A stretch of DNA of 37,149 bases from Lachnospiraceae bacterium (GTDB taxonomy: Bacteria > Bacillota > Clostridia > Lachnospirales > Lachnospiraceae), in contig JAFXGP010000037.1 in the NCBI GenBank assembly GCA_017521195.1, positions 1 through 37,149 on the forward strand. Direction: 5' to 3'. Under the pieces are notes generated by a model that saw only the letters and a program-made list of their open reading frames with translations, was not told the origin of the DNA and did not search any database. A program made the translations under genes and the position numbers. Below, one piece after another: positions 30,076 to 37,149 of the stretch. Each line of letters starts with the position of its first letter. The stretch's first letter is position 1.

Positions 30076-30972
30076 CTATTCTTTTGTTGAACGTATTTGC
30101 TGTATGGTTACTGTTTCCTCATCTATCGGTAACAATATGGTATCATCCAGCTGATTGATACCTTCTATGATAAGAGGCAACGCCTCTATCGTACTTTTTT
30201 TCCCTCCGGCATCATGTAACAGTACAATTGCTGTATTACATTTTTTGACTCCTTCGATACAATTATCGGCTATAGTTTCTGCCGAAAGAATTCTGTTCTC
30301 AGCATCTCCACTGGATACATTCCAATCAAAATACTTAATTCCTTCTGCTTCAAGCCACTCCATAATCTGCTCTCTGGTTTGAGCGGAAACAACATTATTT
30401 CCGCTGCCGCCGGGAAACCGGTATAAACTAATATCTTGTCCCGTCTGCTGTTTGATATAATCTCTCATTTTATTGAAATCAGCTTGGAATGACTCTAACG
30501 ATTCATAAACATCACTATATACGTGACTATATGTATGAATTCCCAAAGAATGTCCGTCATCCAATATCTTCTGTAAATATTCATCATATAACGGAGTATT
30601 CATACCTGTCACAAAGAAAGTAGCTTTTACATTATATCTTTTCAAGATGTCCAAAATATCTTTCGTATAAATACTTGGGCCATCATCAAAGGTTAAATAT
30701 ACTTTTTTTAGTCCATTATCTTCTTCAGTAATCACTTCATTCTCATCGGAATACTCATTTCCCGGCTCTTCAGAAGCCAAAACATCTTTCTCATTCCAGA
30801 CAATTTCAAGACTTTTATGTGTCTCTGTTTTTAATTCCTTAATCTGACGTTCCAGATTACCTATTTTAACAGCCAGGATGATACAGAATAAAGACGGCAG
30901 AATTAAAAATACAGCTATCATTGCTAAAATAATCTTTTTCAGCCGTTGAACCCGTTTCTTACGGTCTACCAC
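30076..30972 (-). CDS. Membrane-anchored polysaccharide deacetylase (NodB domain)
   Basis: This is a probable N-deacetylase of peptidoglycan or another surface glycan. A basic N-terminus and one membrane helix (IILAMIAVFLILPSLFCIIL) are followed by a short coiled coil and an acidic linker. The NodB catalytic domain has motif 1 TFDDGPS, motif 2 HTYSH, motif 3 RFPGGSGN, motif 4 DWNVSSGD and motif 5 LLHDAGG, so the metal-binding Asp/His/His set is intact. The start is uncertain. The longest frame begins at 31023 inside an inverted repeat without a ribosome site; a GTG at 30972 with AGAAGGGG upstream is preferred, and ATG 30999 is an alternative. It follows the MBOAT/DHHW pair and precedes the bactofilin. 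Confidence 0.9.
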   Translation of the reverse strand: MVDRKKRVQRLKKIILAMIAVFLILPSLFCIILAVKIGNLERQIKELKTETHKSLEIVWNEKDVLASEEPGNEYSDENEVITEEDNGLKKVYLTFDDGPSIYTKDILDILKRYNVKATFFVTGMNTPLYDEYLQKILDDGHSLGIHTYSHVYSDVYESLESFQADFNKMRDYIKQQTGQDISLYRFPGGSGNNVVSAQTREQIMEWLEAEGIKYFDWNVSSGDAENRILSAETIADNCIEGVKKCNTAIVLLHDAGGKKSTIEALPLIIEGINQLDDTILLPIDEETVTIQQIRSTKE

Positions 30973-31011
30973 TGCCTTCACCCCTTCTTTACTTTTCATA
31001 CTTATTCTAGT

Positions 31012-31036
31012 GTAGTATACCATTTTGTTATACTAC
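31012..31036 (-). promoter_or_regulatory. Inverted repeat, possible operator of the deacetylase gene
   Basis: GTAGTATA and TATACTAC form a perfect 8-bp inverted repeat with a 9-nt spacer. It overlaps the longest possible start codon of the deacetylase gene and includes -10-like TATA sequences. It may be a repressor operator over a promoter, which supports a downstream translation start. The A/T-rich hairpin has no U-run, so termination is unlikely. Confidence 0.5.
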
Positions 31037-31092
31037 TTGGCAAGATAAATTAAATACGGATACATGTCTTTAAATAACGCATGTTTTTATTT

Positions 31093-32232
31093 TTAACGTA
31101 ATGACATACTGTTATTTAATATTATAGTACTGTAGATGAATAAAGTATCCTGTCCATGAAAATCCACCAGATTTCCCAACATCTTACTTTGTACATAGCG
31201 GATATCAATTACTGTAATTTTGGAGTACCCATCCACCAAAAGCGGAACCAGACTGCTGCCAAAAGAATCTCTGAATACAATCAGTTCTTTTTGGTTTTCA
31301 ACCTTTGGATTTTCAATCACCTGAAGAGCACTTGTACCGGATAAAAACATTTCATAAGCATCATGCCCTAAAACTTTCTCCATGTTGTAAATATTCGTCG
31401 GCAATGGCTTTCCTGTATCATAAGAAGTTACAATGCAATCCCTTAATGCTTCGCTTTCCAGATAATACAGCTTATCCGGTTCCACCGACAATGCAGATTG
31501 CCCACAATATACACCATAAAAAGGAACCGGCACTTCTTTTACTTCATATTTCGTATCAGAGGATACTCCTACCATTTCTTTCTGTAGAAATTGCGCTACA
31601 TCTACAATTTCCTCCTGTCGCCAGTGAGTATCCGTTTTATAGTAATCTTGTAAATCCAGCAATCCGGTAATATCTATATACTTGGCAAAATCCACTTTTT
31701 CTTTCATATAAGAAAATAGATTATCGTAATCCATAGCCGGATACCCGTTCTCTTTTGCCAAATAAAAATTTTTATCCGGAACAATGGAAAAATAACACTT
31801 ACTGTTTTCATCCCTCAAATACAGATTGTATATTTCTTCCATTCGTATGGCTGCATTGTCCAGCATTGAAATCTGCATAGGGTATTCTATTTTAGACAAA
31901 TGTCCCTCTGTCATATAAATCCCATTATTATCTTTTTTCCCCAACAAACCATAAGATGCGTACGCCTTTAAAGTTCGAAATTCTTCCCTGAAAGGGAATT
32001 GATCTACAGAATAATCTTCGAATTCCTTCATAAACTTTCCGTTTATGATAGTTTCCGCTGTTAATTTAGGAAATGATTTCAAAACTCTTCTTTCACTTTC
32101 CGAAAACTTATCTTCCGGTTTCAACCAGCAATATACAGATAAGCCAAACAAAACCACTCCCATAACTAAAACCAAAACAAAATTTCTATGAAAAATAAAT
32201 CTCTTTTCTTCATTCACAGGTTTAGATTTCAT
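31093..32232 (-). CDS. DHHW/SGNH-type envelope protein, partner of MBOAT acyltransferase
   Basis: This 379-residue protein has a short cytoplasmic start, one membrane anchor (~16-37) and a large external domain. It resembles the DHHW and AlgX/AlgJ-like group that works with MBOAT proteins to O-acetylate exported polysaccharide. Supporting motifs are YSVDQFPFREEFRTLKAY, SIVPDKNFYLA, TDTHWRQEEI (the DxHW signature, catalytic Asp/His) and FRDSFGSSLVPLL (SGNH-type Ser). It follows the MBOAT gene after 77 nt, a standard pairing. The glycan acylated is not known. Confidence 0.9.
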   Translation of the reverse strand: MKSKPVNEEKRFIFHRNFVLVLVMGVVLFGLSVYCWLKPEDKFSESERRVLKSFPKLTAETIINGKFMKEFEDYSVDQFPFREEFRTLKAYASYGLLGKKDNNGIYMTEGHLSKIEYPMQISMLDNAAIRMEEIYNLYLRDENSKCYFSIVPDKNFYLAKENGYPAMDYDNLFSYMKEKVDFAKYIDITGLLDLQDYYKTDTHWRQEEIVDVAQFLQKEMVGVSSDTKYEVKEVPVPFYGVYCGQSALSVEPDKLYYLESEALRDCIVTSYDTGKPLPTNIYNMEKVLGHDAYEMFLSGTSALQVIENPKVENQKELIVFRDSFGSSLVPLLVDGYSKITVIDIRYVQSKMLGNLVDFHGQDTLFIYSTIILNNSMSLR

Positions 32233-32309
32233 ACTCTAAATCATACCTCTCATCTTTCTATTCAGAAATTTTCATATCTATTTTAACTCATACTCCATTT
32301 TTATATTTT

Positions 32310-33710
32310 TTAAAATCTGAAATACAAAAACGGATTAAAGGAACCATCTACTAAAAATGCAGTAATTATCAAAAATAAGCCTGCCAAAAATATGGGTTCC
32401 ATTACATTAACTACTTTTCTTCCTGCCGGCACATTCATTATTTTTTCATAAATTTTTTTCGGCAATGGTGTTGCTCCTATTATTGCCATAAGAAAAATCA
32501 ACAAATAATTTTTCAAATAATATATGCTTTCCATAGATACGAAACCTTCAGTACCAATTCCAAATAAACCGGCAATATTTTTCCCCGCTTCCTGCATAGA
32601 TACCGCATCAAAAATCATAAAGCTTATCATAATAAAAAATAAAACATATATATGATTCCATACTTTTGCTCTTTCAAGATATTTTCCAAGCCAAAATTTT
32701 TCTAACAAAAGAAATACTACAAAGTAAAGTCCCCATATTATAAAATTCCATGCTGCACCATGCCAAAAACCGGTTAAAAACCAGACCATAAAAATATTAA
32801 ATATCCATCTTCCTTTGGATACTCTGTTGCCTCCTAAAGGAATATATACATAATCCCTGAACCAGGAGCCAAGAGAAATATGCCATCTTCTCCAGAATTC
32901 TGTAATACTTTTTGAAATATACGGATAATTAAAATTCTCCATAAAATGAAATCCAAAAATTTTTCCCAAACCAATTGCCATATCGCTATACCCTGAGAAA
33001 TCAAAGTATATATGAAGCATATATGCAATGCCATACATCCAAAAGAATAAATTTGTTTTTTCAGAAGATTCTCTAAACACAGCACAACATTCTCCCAATA
33101 AGTTGGCCAGTAGTATTTTTTTACCAAGTCCTATCATAAATCTTCTGATACCACCTGCTACCAACTCCGGGTTATGTTCTCTTTTCCGTAACTGCTTTTC
33201 AACATCTATATATCTTACAATAGGTCCTGCAATCAGTTGAGGAAACATTGCCACATAAGCAGCTAAGGTTATTGGGTTTTTCTGTACTGCTACCTGCCCT
33301 CTGTATACATCAATATCATAGCTTAAAATCTGAAATATAAAGAAACTGATTCCTATGGGCAGTGCTATTTTTAACAAAGGCACCTGCATACCTGTTACAG
33401 CATTAAAATTACTGATAAAAAAATCTGCATATTTAAAATATCCCAGCACTGCTATATCAATAACTACAGCTAAAACCAGAAAAATCTTTCCGGCTTTTTG
33501 GTTTCTATATTTTCCGATTAATAATCCCAGTACATATCCTACCGCAATCACCACAAGCATCAGAAAAACATACTTACTTTCTCCCCATCCATAGAAAAAA
33601 AGACTTGAAAGTAATAACACTGCATTTTTTAGGCTATACGGAACTAAAAAATAGATAATCAAAACTACCGGTAAAAAATAAAACAAAAAAGGAATGCTGG
33701 AAAACAGCAT
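32310..33710 (-). CDS. MBOAT-family membrane O-acyltransferase (AlgI/DltB-like)
   Basis: This 466-residue multispanning protein transfers acyl groups, usually acetyl, across the membrane to surface polymers. About ten to eleven hydrophobic segments are seen. Family motifs are FPQLIAGPIVRY, YFDFSGYSDMAIGLGKIFGF, EFWRRWHISLGSWFRDYVYI with PLGGNR, and the catalytic-His motif TGFWHGAAWNFIIWGLYF. GGGAGG precedes the start. DltB is excluded by the lack of dltA/dltC neighbours. Pairing with the downstream DHHW protein points to an AlgI-type O-acetylation system. Confidence 0.95.
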   Translation of the reverse strand: MLFSSIPFLFYFLPVVLIIYFLVPYSLKNAVLLLSSLFFYGWGESKYVFLMLVVIAVGYVLGLLIGKYRNQKAGKIFLVLAVVIDIAVLGYFKYADFFISNFNAVTGMQVPLLKIALPIGISFFIFQILSYDIDVYRGQVAVQKNPITLAAYVAMFPQLIAGPIVRYIDVEKQLRKREHNPELVAGGIRRFMIGLGKKILLANLLGECCAVFRESSEKTNLFFWMYGIAYMLHIYFDFSGYSDMAIGLGKIFGFHFMENFNYPYISKSITEFWRRWHISLGSWFRDYVYIPLGGNRVSKGRWIFNIFMVWFLTGFWHGAAWNFIIWGLYFVVFLLLEKFWLGKYLERAKVWNHIYVLFFIMISFMIFDAVSMQEAGKNIAGLFGIGTEGFVSMESIYYLKNYLLIFLMAIIGATPLPKKIYEKIMNVPAGRKVVNVMEPIFLAGLFLIITAFLVDGSFNPFLYFRF

Positions 33711-33734
33711 ATTGAAATCCTCCCTTATAACAAT

Positions 33735-33771
33735 GAAAAGAAGAACTCCCCAGATTCTGAAGAGCTCTTCT
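33735..33771 (-). terminator. Hairpin terminator after the small lipoprotein gene
   Basis: A 10-bp stem with one G-U pair, AGAAGAGCTC/GAGTTCTTCT (33762-33771 with 33739-33748), is followed on the minus strand by UUUUC. It lies about 20 nt after the lipoprotein stop codon and before the MBOAT gene. The U-tract is short, so termination may be partial. Confidence 0.7.
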
Positions 33772-33792
33772 CATAATCATCAAAACTTCTAT

Positions 33793-34437
33793 TTATTCTG
33801 CTGCTTCAAACTGTGCAGGACACATTAAAAAGAATACCATATTATCTGCACTCTCTACTACAGTTTCTTCTGCTTCTACACAAATATTCCATCTTGGATC
33901 TGCATTATCTCTTAATAACTGCATAAATGCATCTACATCTGCTCCATCTTCCAATTCAAAAACATATCCTACAAAAGGAATAGAACCAACCATTGGTGCA
34001 AACGTAACACCTTTACTAAATCCTGTAATCTCAGCATTTCCAAATCCTGCAAGTAACCCTTCCTCTACTTCCATAGTAGCTCCGGGAAACTGTATCATAG
34101 GATTTGCAAGGATTGCATCTGCCATCTCCTGTGCTGTAATAGCCGCATTTTCAACTTTTAAAATATGGAATTCTTCTGCTAGCACAGTTCCCACAGTATC
34201 ACCATCTACTACATTTCCTGTTTCTCCTTCTACTGTAGCTTCAGTATCAACAGATGGTGTAGGCATTTCCGCAGGTGTATCTTCCGGAGCTGCCGCTGGC
34301 TGATTCATAGTTGGATCTTCTTCCACGATAGCATCCTGCTCCGGTTCTGCATTATTGTTTACTGCACCACATCCGCAAGCAACTAAATTAGCTGCAATTG
34401 CAACACTTAAAATTGTTACTAAAAATCTCTTCATCAT
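33793..34437 (-). CDS. Small secreted lipoprotein of unknown function
   Basis: About 214 residues. The start is placed at an ATG (MMKRFLVTILSV) 9 nt after AAGGAG; an ATG 6 nt earlier is too close to the ribosome site. A lipoprotein signal peptide ends at the lipobox LVAC (Cys ~21). A disordered Pro/Glu/Thr-rich linker (~25-85) follows, then a compact domain (~90-214) containing FHILKVENAAITAQEMADAI, FSKGVTFAPMVGSIPFVGYV and FELEDGADVDAFMQLLRDNA. No named family is recognised. The gene is 30-50 nt downstream of pepT and ends at a hairpin. Confidence 0.85.
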   Translation of the reverse strand: MMKRFLVTILSVAIAANLVACGCGAVNNNAEPEQDAIVEEDPTMNQPAAAPEDTPAEMPTPSVDTEATVEGETGNVVDGDTVGTVLAEEFHILKVENAAITAQEMADAILANPMIQFPGATMEVEEGLLAGFGNAEITGFSKGVTFAPMVGSIPFVGYVFELEDGADVDAFMQLLRDNADPRWNICVEAEETVVESADNMVFFLMCPAQFEAAE

Positions 34438-34489
34438 TTTCATAATCTCCTTTTTCACTATTATGTTATTATTTTCTTTTTCTTTAGTA

Positions 34490-35725
34490 TTATTCGTATT
34501 TCTTTGTTGCCAATCTTATCAGTAGCTGTGTGATTTTTTCCATAGATTCCACACACACATACTCATATCTTCCGTGAAAATTATGTCCACCGGCACAAAG
34601 ATTTGGACACGGCAATCCCATATAAGACAATCTTGCCCCATCTGTTCCACCGCGAATCGGCTGAATACGTGGAATAATATCTAATTCTTCCATACATTCT
34701 TTTGCATAGTCCACTAAGAAGAAATACTCCGGCTCTACTTTTTCCTTCATGTTATAGTAAGAATCTTTCTGCGTTAAATAAACCGTTCCTTCTCCGTACT
34801 TCTGATTTAATACTTCTGCTACTTTCTCCAAATATGCTTTCTTTGCTTCAAATTTTTCCTTGGAATGATCACGGATAATGTAGTTTAATTTCGCACTTTC
34901 TTCATTACCCTGCATATCTGTCAAATGATAAAATCCTTCATATCCACATGTATACTCAGGTTTTTCATTTCTTGGAAGCATCATTTCAAACTCCAACGCA
35001 ATCAAAGATGCATTTTTCATCTTGTTTTTTGCTTCTCCCGGATGTACATTTACTCCCTGTACCTTAACCACACAGGAGGACGCATTGAAGTTCTCATACT
35101 CAATTTCTCCTAATGCTCCACCATCTACGGTATAACCGTAATCGGCATCTAAACGTTCCAAATTAATATGGTCTACACCACTCCCCACTTCTTCATCGGG
35201 GGTAAAACAAATAGAAATCGTTCCATGTTTGATTTCCGGGTGAGTTAACAATTCTTCCGCCATCGTCATGATTTCTGCCACTCCGGCTTTATCATCTGCA
35301 CCCAGAAGAGTGGTTCCATCCGTTGTAATCAGAGTTTTTCCAATATATTCTTTCAATTCCGGGAATTTTTTTGTAGTAAGTTTAATTCCCAATTCTTCAT
35401 TTAATACAATGTCTTGTCCCTGATAATTTTCTACAAACTGTGGATTCAAACATTCTCCCGAAATATCCGGAGCTGTGTCCATATGAGCAATGAATGCAAT
35501 TGTTTTAGGACTTGTTCCCTCATCATTTGCAGGAATTTTACCATAAACATATCCGTATTCCTCATCAAAAAACACATCTGAAACTCCTAAATCAGATAAT
35601 TCCTGTGCTAAAATACGGCCAAGATTTTTTTGTTTTAAAGAACTTGGAAAAGTAGTGGAATTCTCATCCGCTGTTGTATCCACTTTAATATAATTTAAAA
35701 ATCTCTCTATAACTTTACCTGCCAT
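34490..35725 (-). CDS. pepT: Peptidase T (tripeptide aminopeptidase)
   Basis: PepT is a zinc aminopeptidase of the M20 family that removes the N-terminal residue of tripeptides in the cytoplasm. The start is the ATG of MAGKVIERFLNYIKVDT (AAGGAAG upstream), giving 411 residues, the usual length. Metal-binding and catalytic motifs are AHMDTAPDISG, TLLGADDKAGVAEIM, FTPDEEVGSGVDH, GYTVDGG and, near the end, IRGGTDGARLSYMGLPCPNL and GGHNFHGRYEYV. It has its own promoter candidate upstream and follows the HD-GYP gene. Confidence 0.97.
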   Translation of the reverse strand: MAGKVIERFLNYIKVDTTADENSTTFPSSLKQKNLGRILAQELSDLGVSDVFFDEEYGYVYGKIPANDEGTSPKTIAFIAHMDTAPDISGECLNPQFVENYQGQDIVLNEELGIKLTTKKFPELKEYIGKTLITTDGTTLLGADDKAGVAEIMTMAEELLTHPEIKHGTISICFTPDEEVGSGVDHINLERLDADYGYTVDGGALGEIEYENFNASSCVVKVQGVNVHPGEAKNKMKNASLIALEFEMMLPRNEKPEYTCGYEGFYHLTDMQGNEESAKLNYIIRDHSKEKFEAKKAYLEKVAEVLNQKYGEGTVYLTQKDSYYNMKEKVEPEYFFLVDYAKECMEELDIIPRIQPIRGGTDGARLSYMGLPCPNLCAGGHNFHGRYEYVCVESMEKITQLLIRLATKKYE

Positions 35726-35752
35726 ATTATTTTCTTCCTTTCGGCCTTTTAC

Positions 35753-35780
35753 ATCATACCTTACATTTCTTAAATTCAAA
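35753..35780 (-). promoter_or_regulatory. Probable pepT promoter
   Basis: On the minus strand TTTGAA (35775-35780) and TATGAT (35753-35758) are 16 bp apart, with GG before the -10 box. They lie about 30 bp upstream of the pepT start. The 117-bp gap between the HD-GYP gene and pepT shows no clear terminator. Confidence 0.5.
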
Positions 35781-35842
35781 CTGTATAATTTTTAATATTT
35801 TCTTAAGAGTGAAAAAAACGATATCAAATTATTACCATTTAA

Positions 35843-37084
35843 CTAAGAAAACAACTTACTTATTGTTTTATATTTTTCCTTAATTTCCTCATAATTATGT
35901 AAAATTTTACTACAGTTCTCATCCACTTCCCGAACAACCGATTCGTAATTATCAATCAGAATCTTAACAACTTCTCCTGATATCTGATAGTTGTCTGCCA
36001 TTTGCTGCATAATTCCTACCACTTTTTCCTTCGGCATGCTGTCTTTATAACTTCTCTTTCCGGTCAAGGCACTGAAAATATCTGCGACAGCAACAATTTT
36101 TTCTGCCAAAGTCATATCCTCTTCCTTAATTCCATAAGGATAACCTTTTCCATCTAATTTTTCATGATGTCGCATAGCTATGTTATATACATTGTCACTT
36201 ACATGTCCGCCGATAATATTTCCGGTAAGGATAATGTGGGTTTTCATCACTTCCATCTCATCAAAATCAAGTCTGCCCGGTTTTTCTAAGATTTCTAACG
36301 GAATGGCAACCTTTCCTAAATCATGAATATAAGCACCCGTGTATATTTCATCAATTTTCTGTTTGTCCAAGTTCATCAAATTTCCAAGAGCAACTGCTGC
36401 ACTAACCATAGTAATTGTATGAGTCACTGTACTCTCACTGCGGAAATCAATTAAAAAGGCTACCATTCGAATAAGCTTTTTCAATTCTTCCTCAGAAAAT
36501 TCAGCCTGATACAAATATTTTTCTGTATCATTGATATAACTTCCATCCAACAAACGCTTCTGGACATCGAATTTTTCATCCGTTTTGCAAAACAATTCTA
36601 TATTCTCTTTGGAAAAGCAATTAGTCTTTTCTAAAACATCTGAAGTTATAAACTTATTTTGAGTTCTTAAATAAATTTCTACTCTGTCTGCTAAAAAAAT
36701 CAAATTTGCTAATTGACCGTTTTCAGTCTTCATAATCTTTAATTGTTCCCAGGGAGTATGATGATGCAAAATCGCATCTACCCTATCTTCCATTACTTCA
36801 GATACCTTCATTATCAGATATCCATAAACAGAATGATCAAATACCTTTTCTGTTTCAAACTGCACTAATTTATCAATTTCTTCTGTTTTATATGCACCTA
36901 CATCATGAAGTAATCCTAATATATAGCTTTCAATAATTTCCCTCTTGGATTTCTCTTCCACTTCCAGCATTTTTGCGACCAGATATCCCACCCGGCTACC
37001 GTGATCCATCAATTTGGGATTCTGCATTTTTAACATATTACTGATAATATGCATAATACAATTGCTATTTCCCAGAACTTTCAT
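35843..37084 (-). CDS. HD-GYP cyclic-di-GMP phosphodiesterase with tandem HD domains
   Basis: This 413-residue cytoplasmic protein probably hydrolyses cyclic di-GMP. The N-terminal HD-like domain (~25-145) retains LLHDVGA (~58-64) and ILHHHTPWEQL. The C-terminal HD-GYP domain (~215-390) has VTHTITM, YIHDLGKVAIP (254-258 core), KTHIILTG and the signature MRHHEKLDGKGYPYG (~304-318), then VADIFSALTGKRSY. All metal-binding residues appear intact. No sensory or membrane domain is present. The start ATG has GAGAGG upstream. It is the most upstream gene seen; 65 nt of AT-rich DNA precede it to the window end. It is the only cyclic-di-GMP gene in the window. Confidence 0.93.
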   Translation of the reverse strand: MKVLGNSNCIMHIISNMLKMQNPKLMDHGSRVGYLVAKMLEVEEKSKREIIESYILGLLHDVGAYKTEEIDKLVQFETEKVFDHSVYGYLIMKVSEVMEDRVDAILHHHTPWEQLKIMKTENGQLANLIFLADRVEIYLRTQNKFITSDVLEKTNCFSKENIELFCKTDEKFDVQKRLLDGSYINDTEKYLYQAEFSEEELKKLIRMVAFLIDFRSESTVTHTITMVSAAVALGNLMNLDKQKIDEIYTGAYIHDLGKVAIPLEILEKPGRLDFDEMEVMKTHIILTGNIIGGHVSDNVYNIAMRHHEKLDGKGYPYGIKEEDMTLAEKIVAVADIFSALTGKRSYKDSMPKEKVVGIMQQMADNYQISGEVVKILIDNYESVVREVDENCSKILHNYEEIKEKYKTISKLFS

Positions 37085-37149
37085 TAAATCTATTTTCCTC
37101 TCTACTAAATTCTATTATTTATTCTCTATCAATACAAAAACAATTTCTA

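Noticed and set aside
31060-31092. Terminator after the DHHW gene
   Set aside because: A 5-bp ACATG/CATGT hairpin is present, but it is weak and has no U-run.
1-37149. CRISPR array, tRNA, rRNA, transposase, integrase or attachment site
   Set aside because: No regularly spaced repeats, cloverleaf, rRNA-like sequence or mobile-element protein was found on either strand.

Overview
The window is chromosomal DNA from a low-GC Gram-positive anaerobe, most likely a member of the Lachnospiraceae (Clostridia). The evidence is the order and sequence of the housekeeping genes (pyrH-frr-uppS-cdsA-dxr-rseP and murE-priA-def-fmt-yugP-like-rsmB-rlmN-prpC-prkC-rsgA), consensus AGGAGG-type ribosome binding sites, a meso-diaminopimelate type MurE, and a set of small uncharacterised proteins that I associate with this family. 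The genus cannot be named. Every gene except one possible 23-codon ORF lies on the minus strand, so transcription runs from high to low coordinates. No rRNA, tRNA, CRISPR array, transposase or prophage gene was seen.

In transcription order: 37.1-33.7 kb carries a two-HD-domain HD-GYP c-di-GMP phosphodiesterase, peptidase T and a small lipoprotein. 33.7-30.0 kb is an envelope-modification group: an MBOAT O-acyltransferase, its DHHW/SGNH-type partner, a membrane-anchored polysaccharide deacetylase and a bactofilin. 29.4-24.2 kb holds UMP kinase, ribosome recycling factor and the isoprenoid/phospholipid genes uppS, cdsA, dxr and the site-2 protease rseP. 24.2-20.7 kb is an accessory insert: a secreted beta-helix lipoprotein, an AraC-type regulator and a possible 23-residue membrane peptide. 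20.5-8.2 kb is a long housekeeping series for peptidoglycan precursor synthesis, replication restart, translation initiation and rRNA modification, followed by the PASTA kinase/phosphatase pair and the ribosome GTPase RsgA.

8.0 kb to the left end is the most unusual part. A LytTR response regulator and a GHKL membrane histidine kinase are translationally abutted and are followed by a terminator. Downstream lie seven small genes of unknown function (one FlxA-like, two sharing a paralogous domain, one disrupted near its 3' end). The promoter regions of the two-component operon and of the seven-gene cluster each carry the same pair of 9-bp direct repeats with a 12-bp spacer (TTCACAAC type). This is the architecture of LytTR-family sites, so the regulator very probably controls both itself and the cluster. 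The last two genes are each preceded by a near-identical leader RNA of about 66 nt. It folds into two hairpins, with the first loop complementary to the Shine-Dalgarno sequence, and compensatory base changes between the copies support the fold. The proposal is a sensor-controlled set of cytoplasmic or non-classically exported proteins with a second, RNA-level switch on its last two members. The function of the set and the ligand of the switch are unknown.
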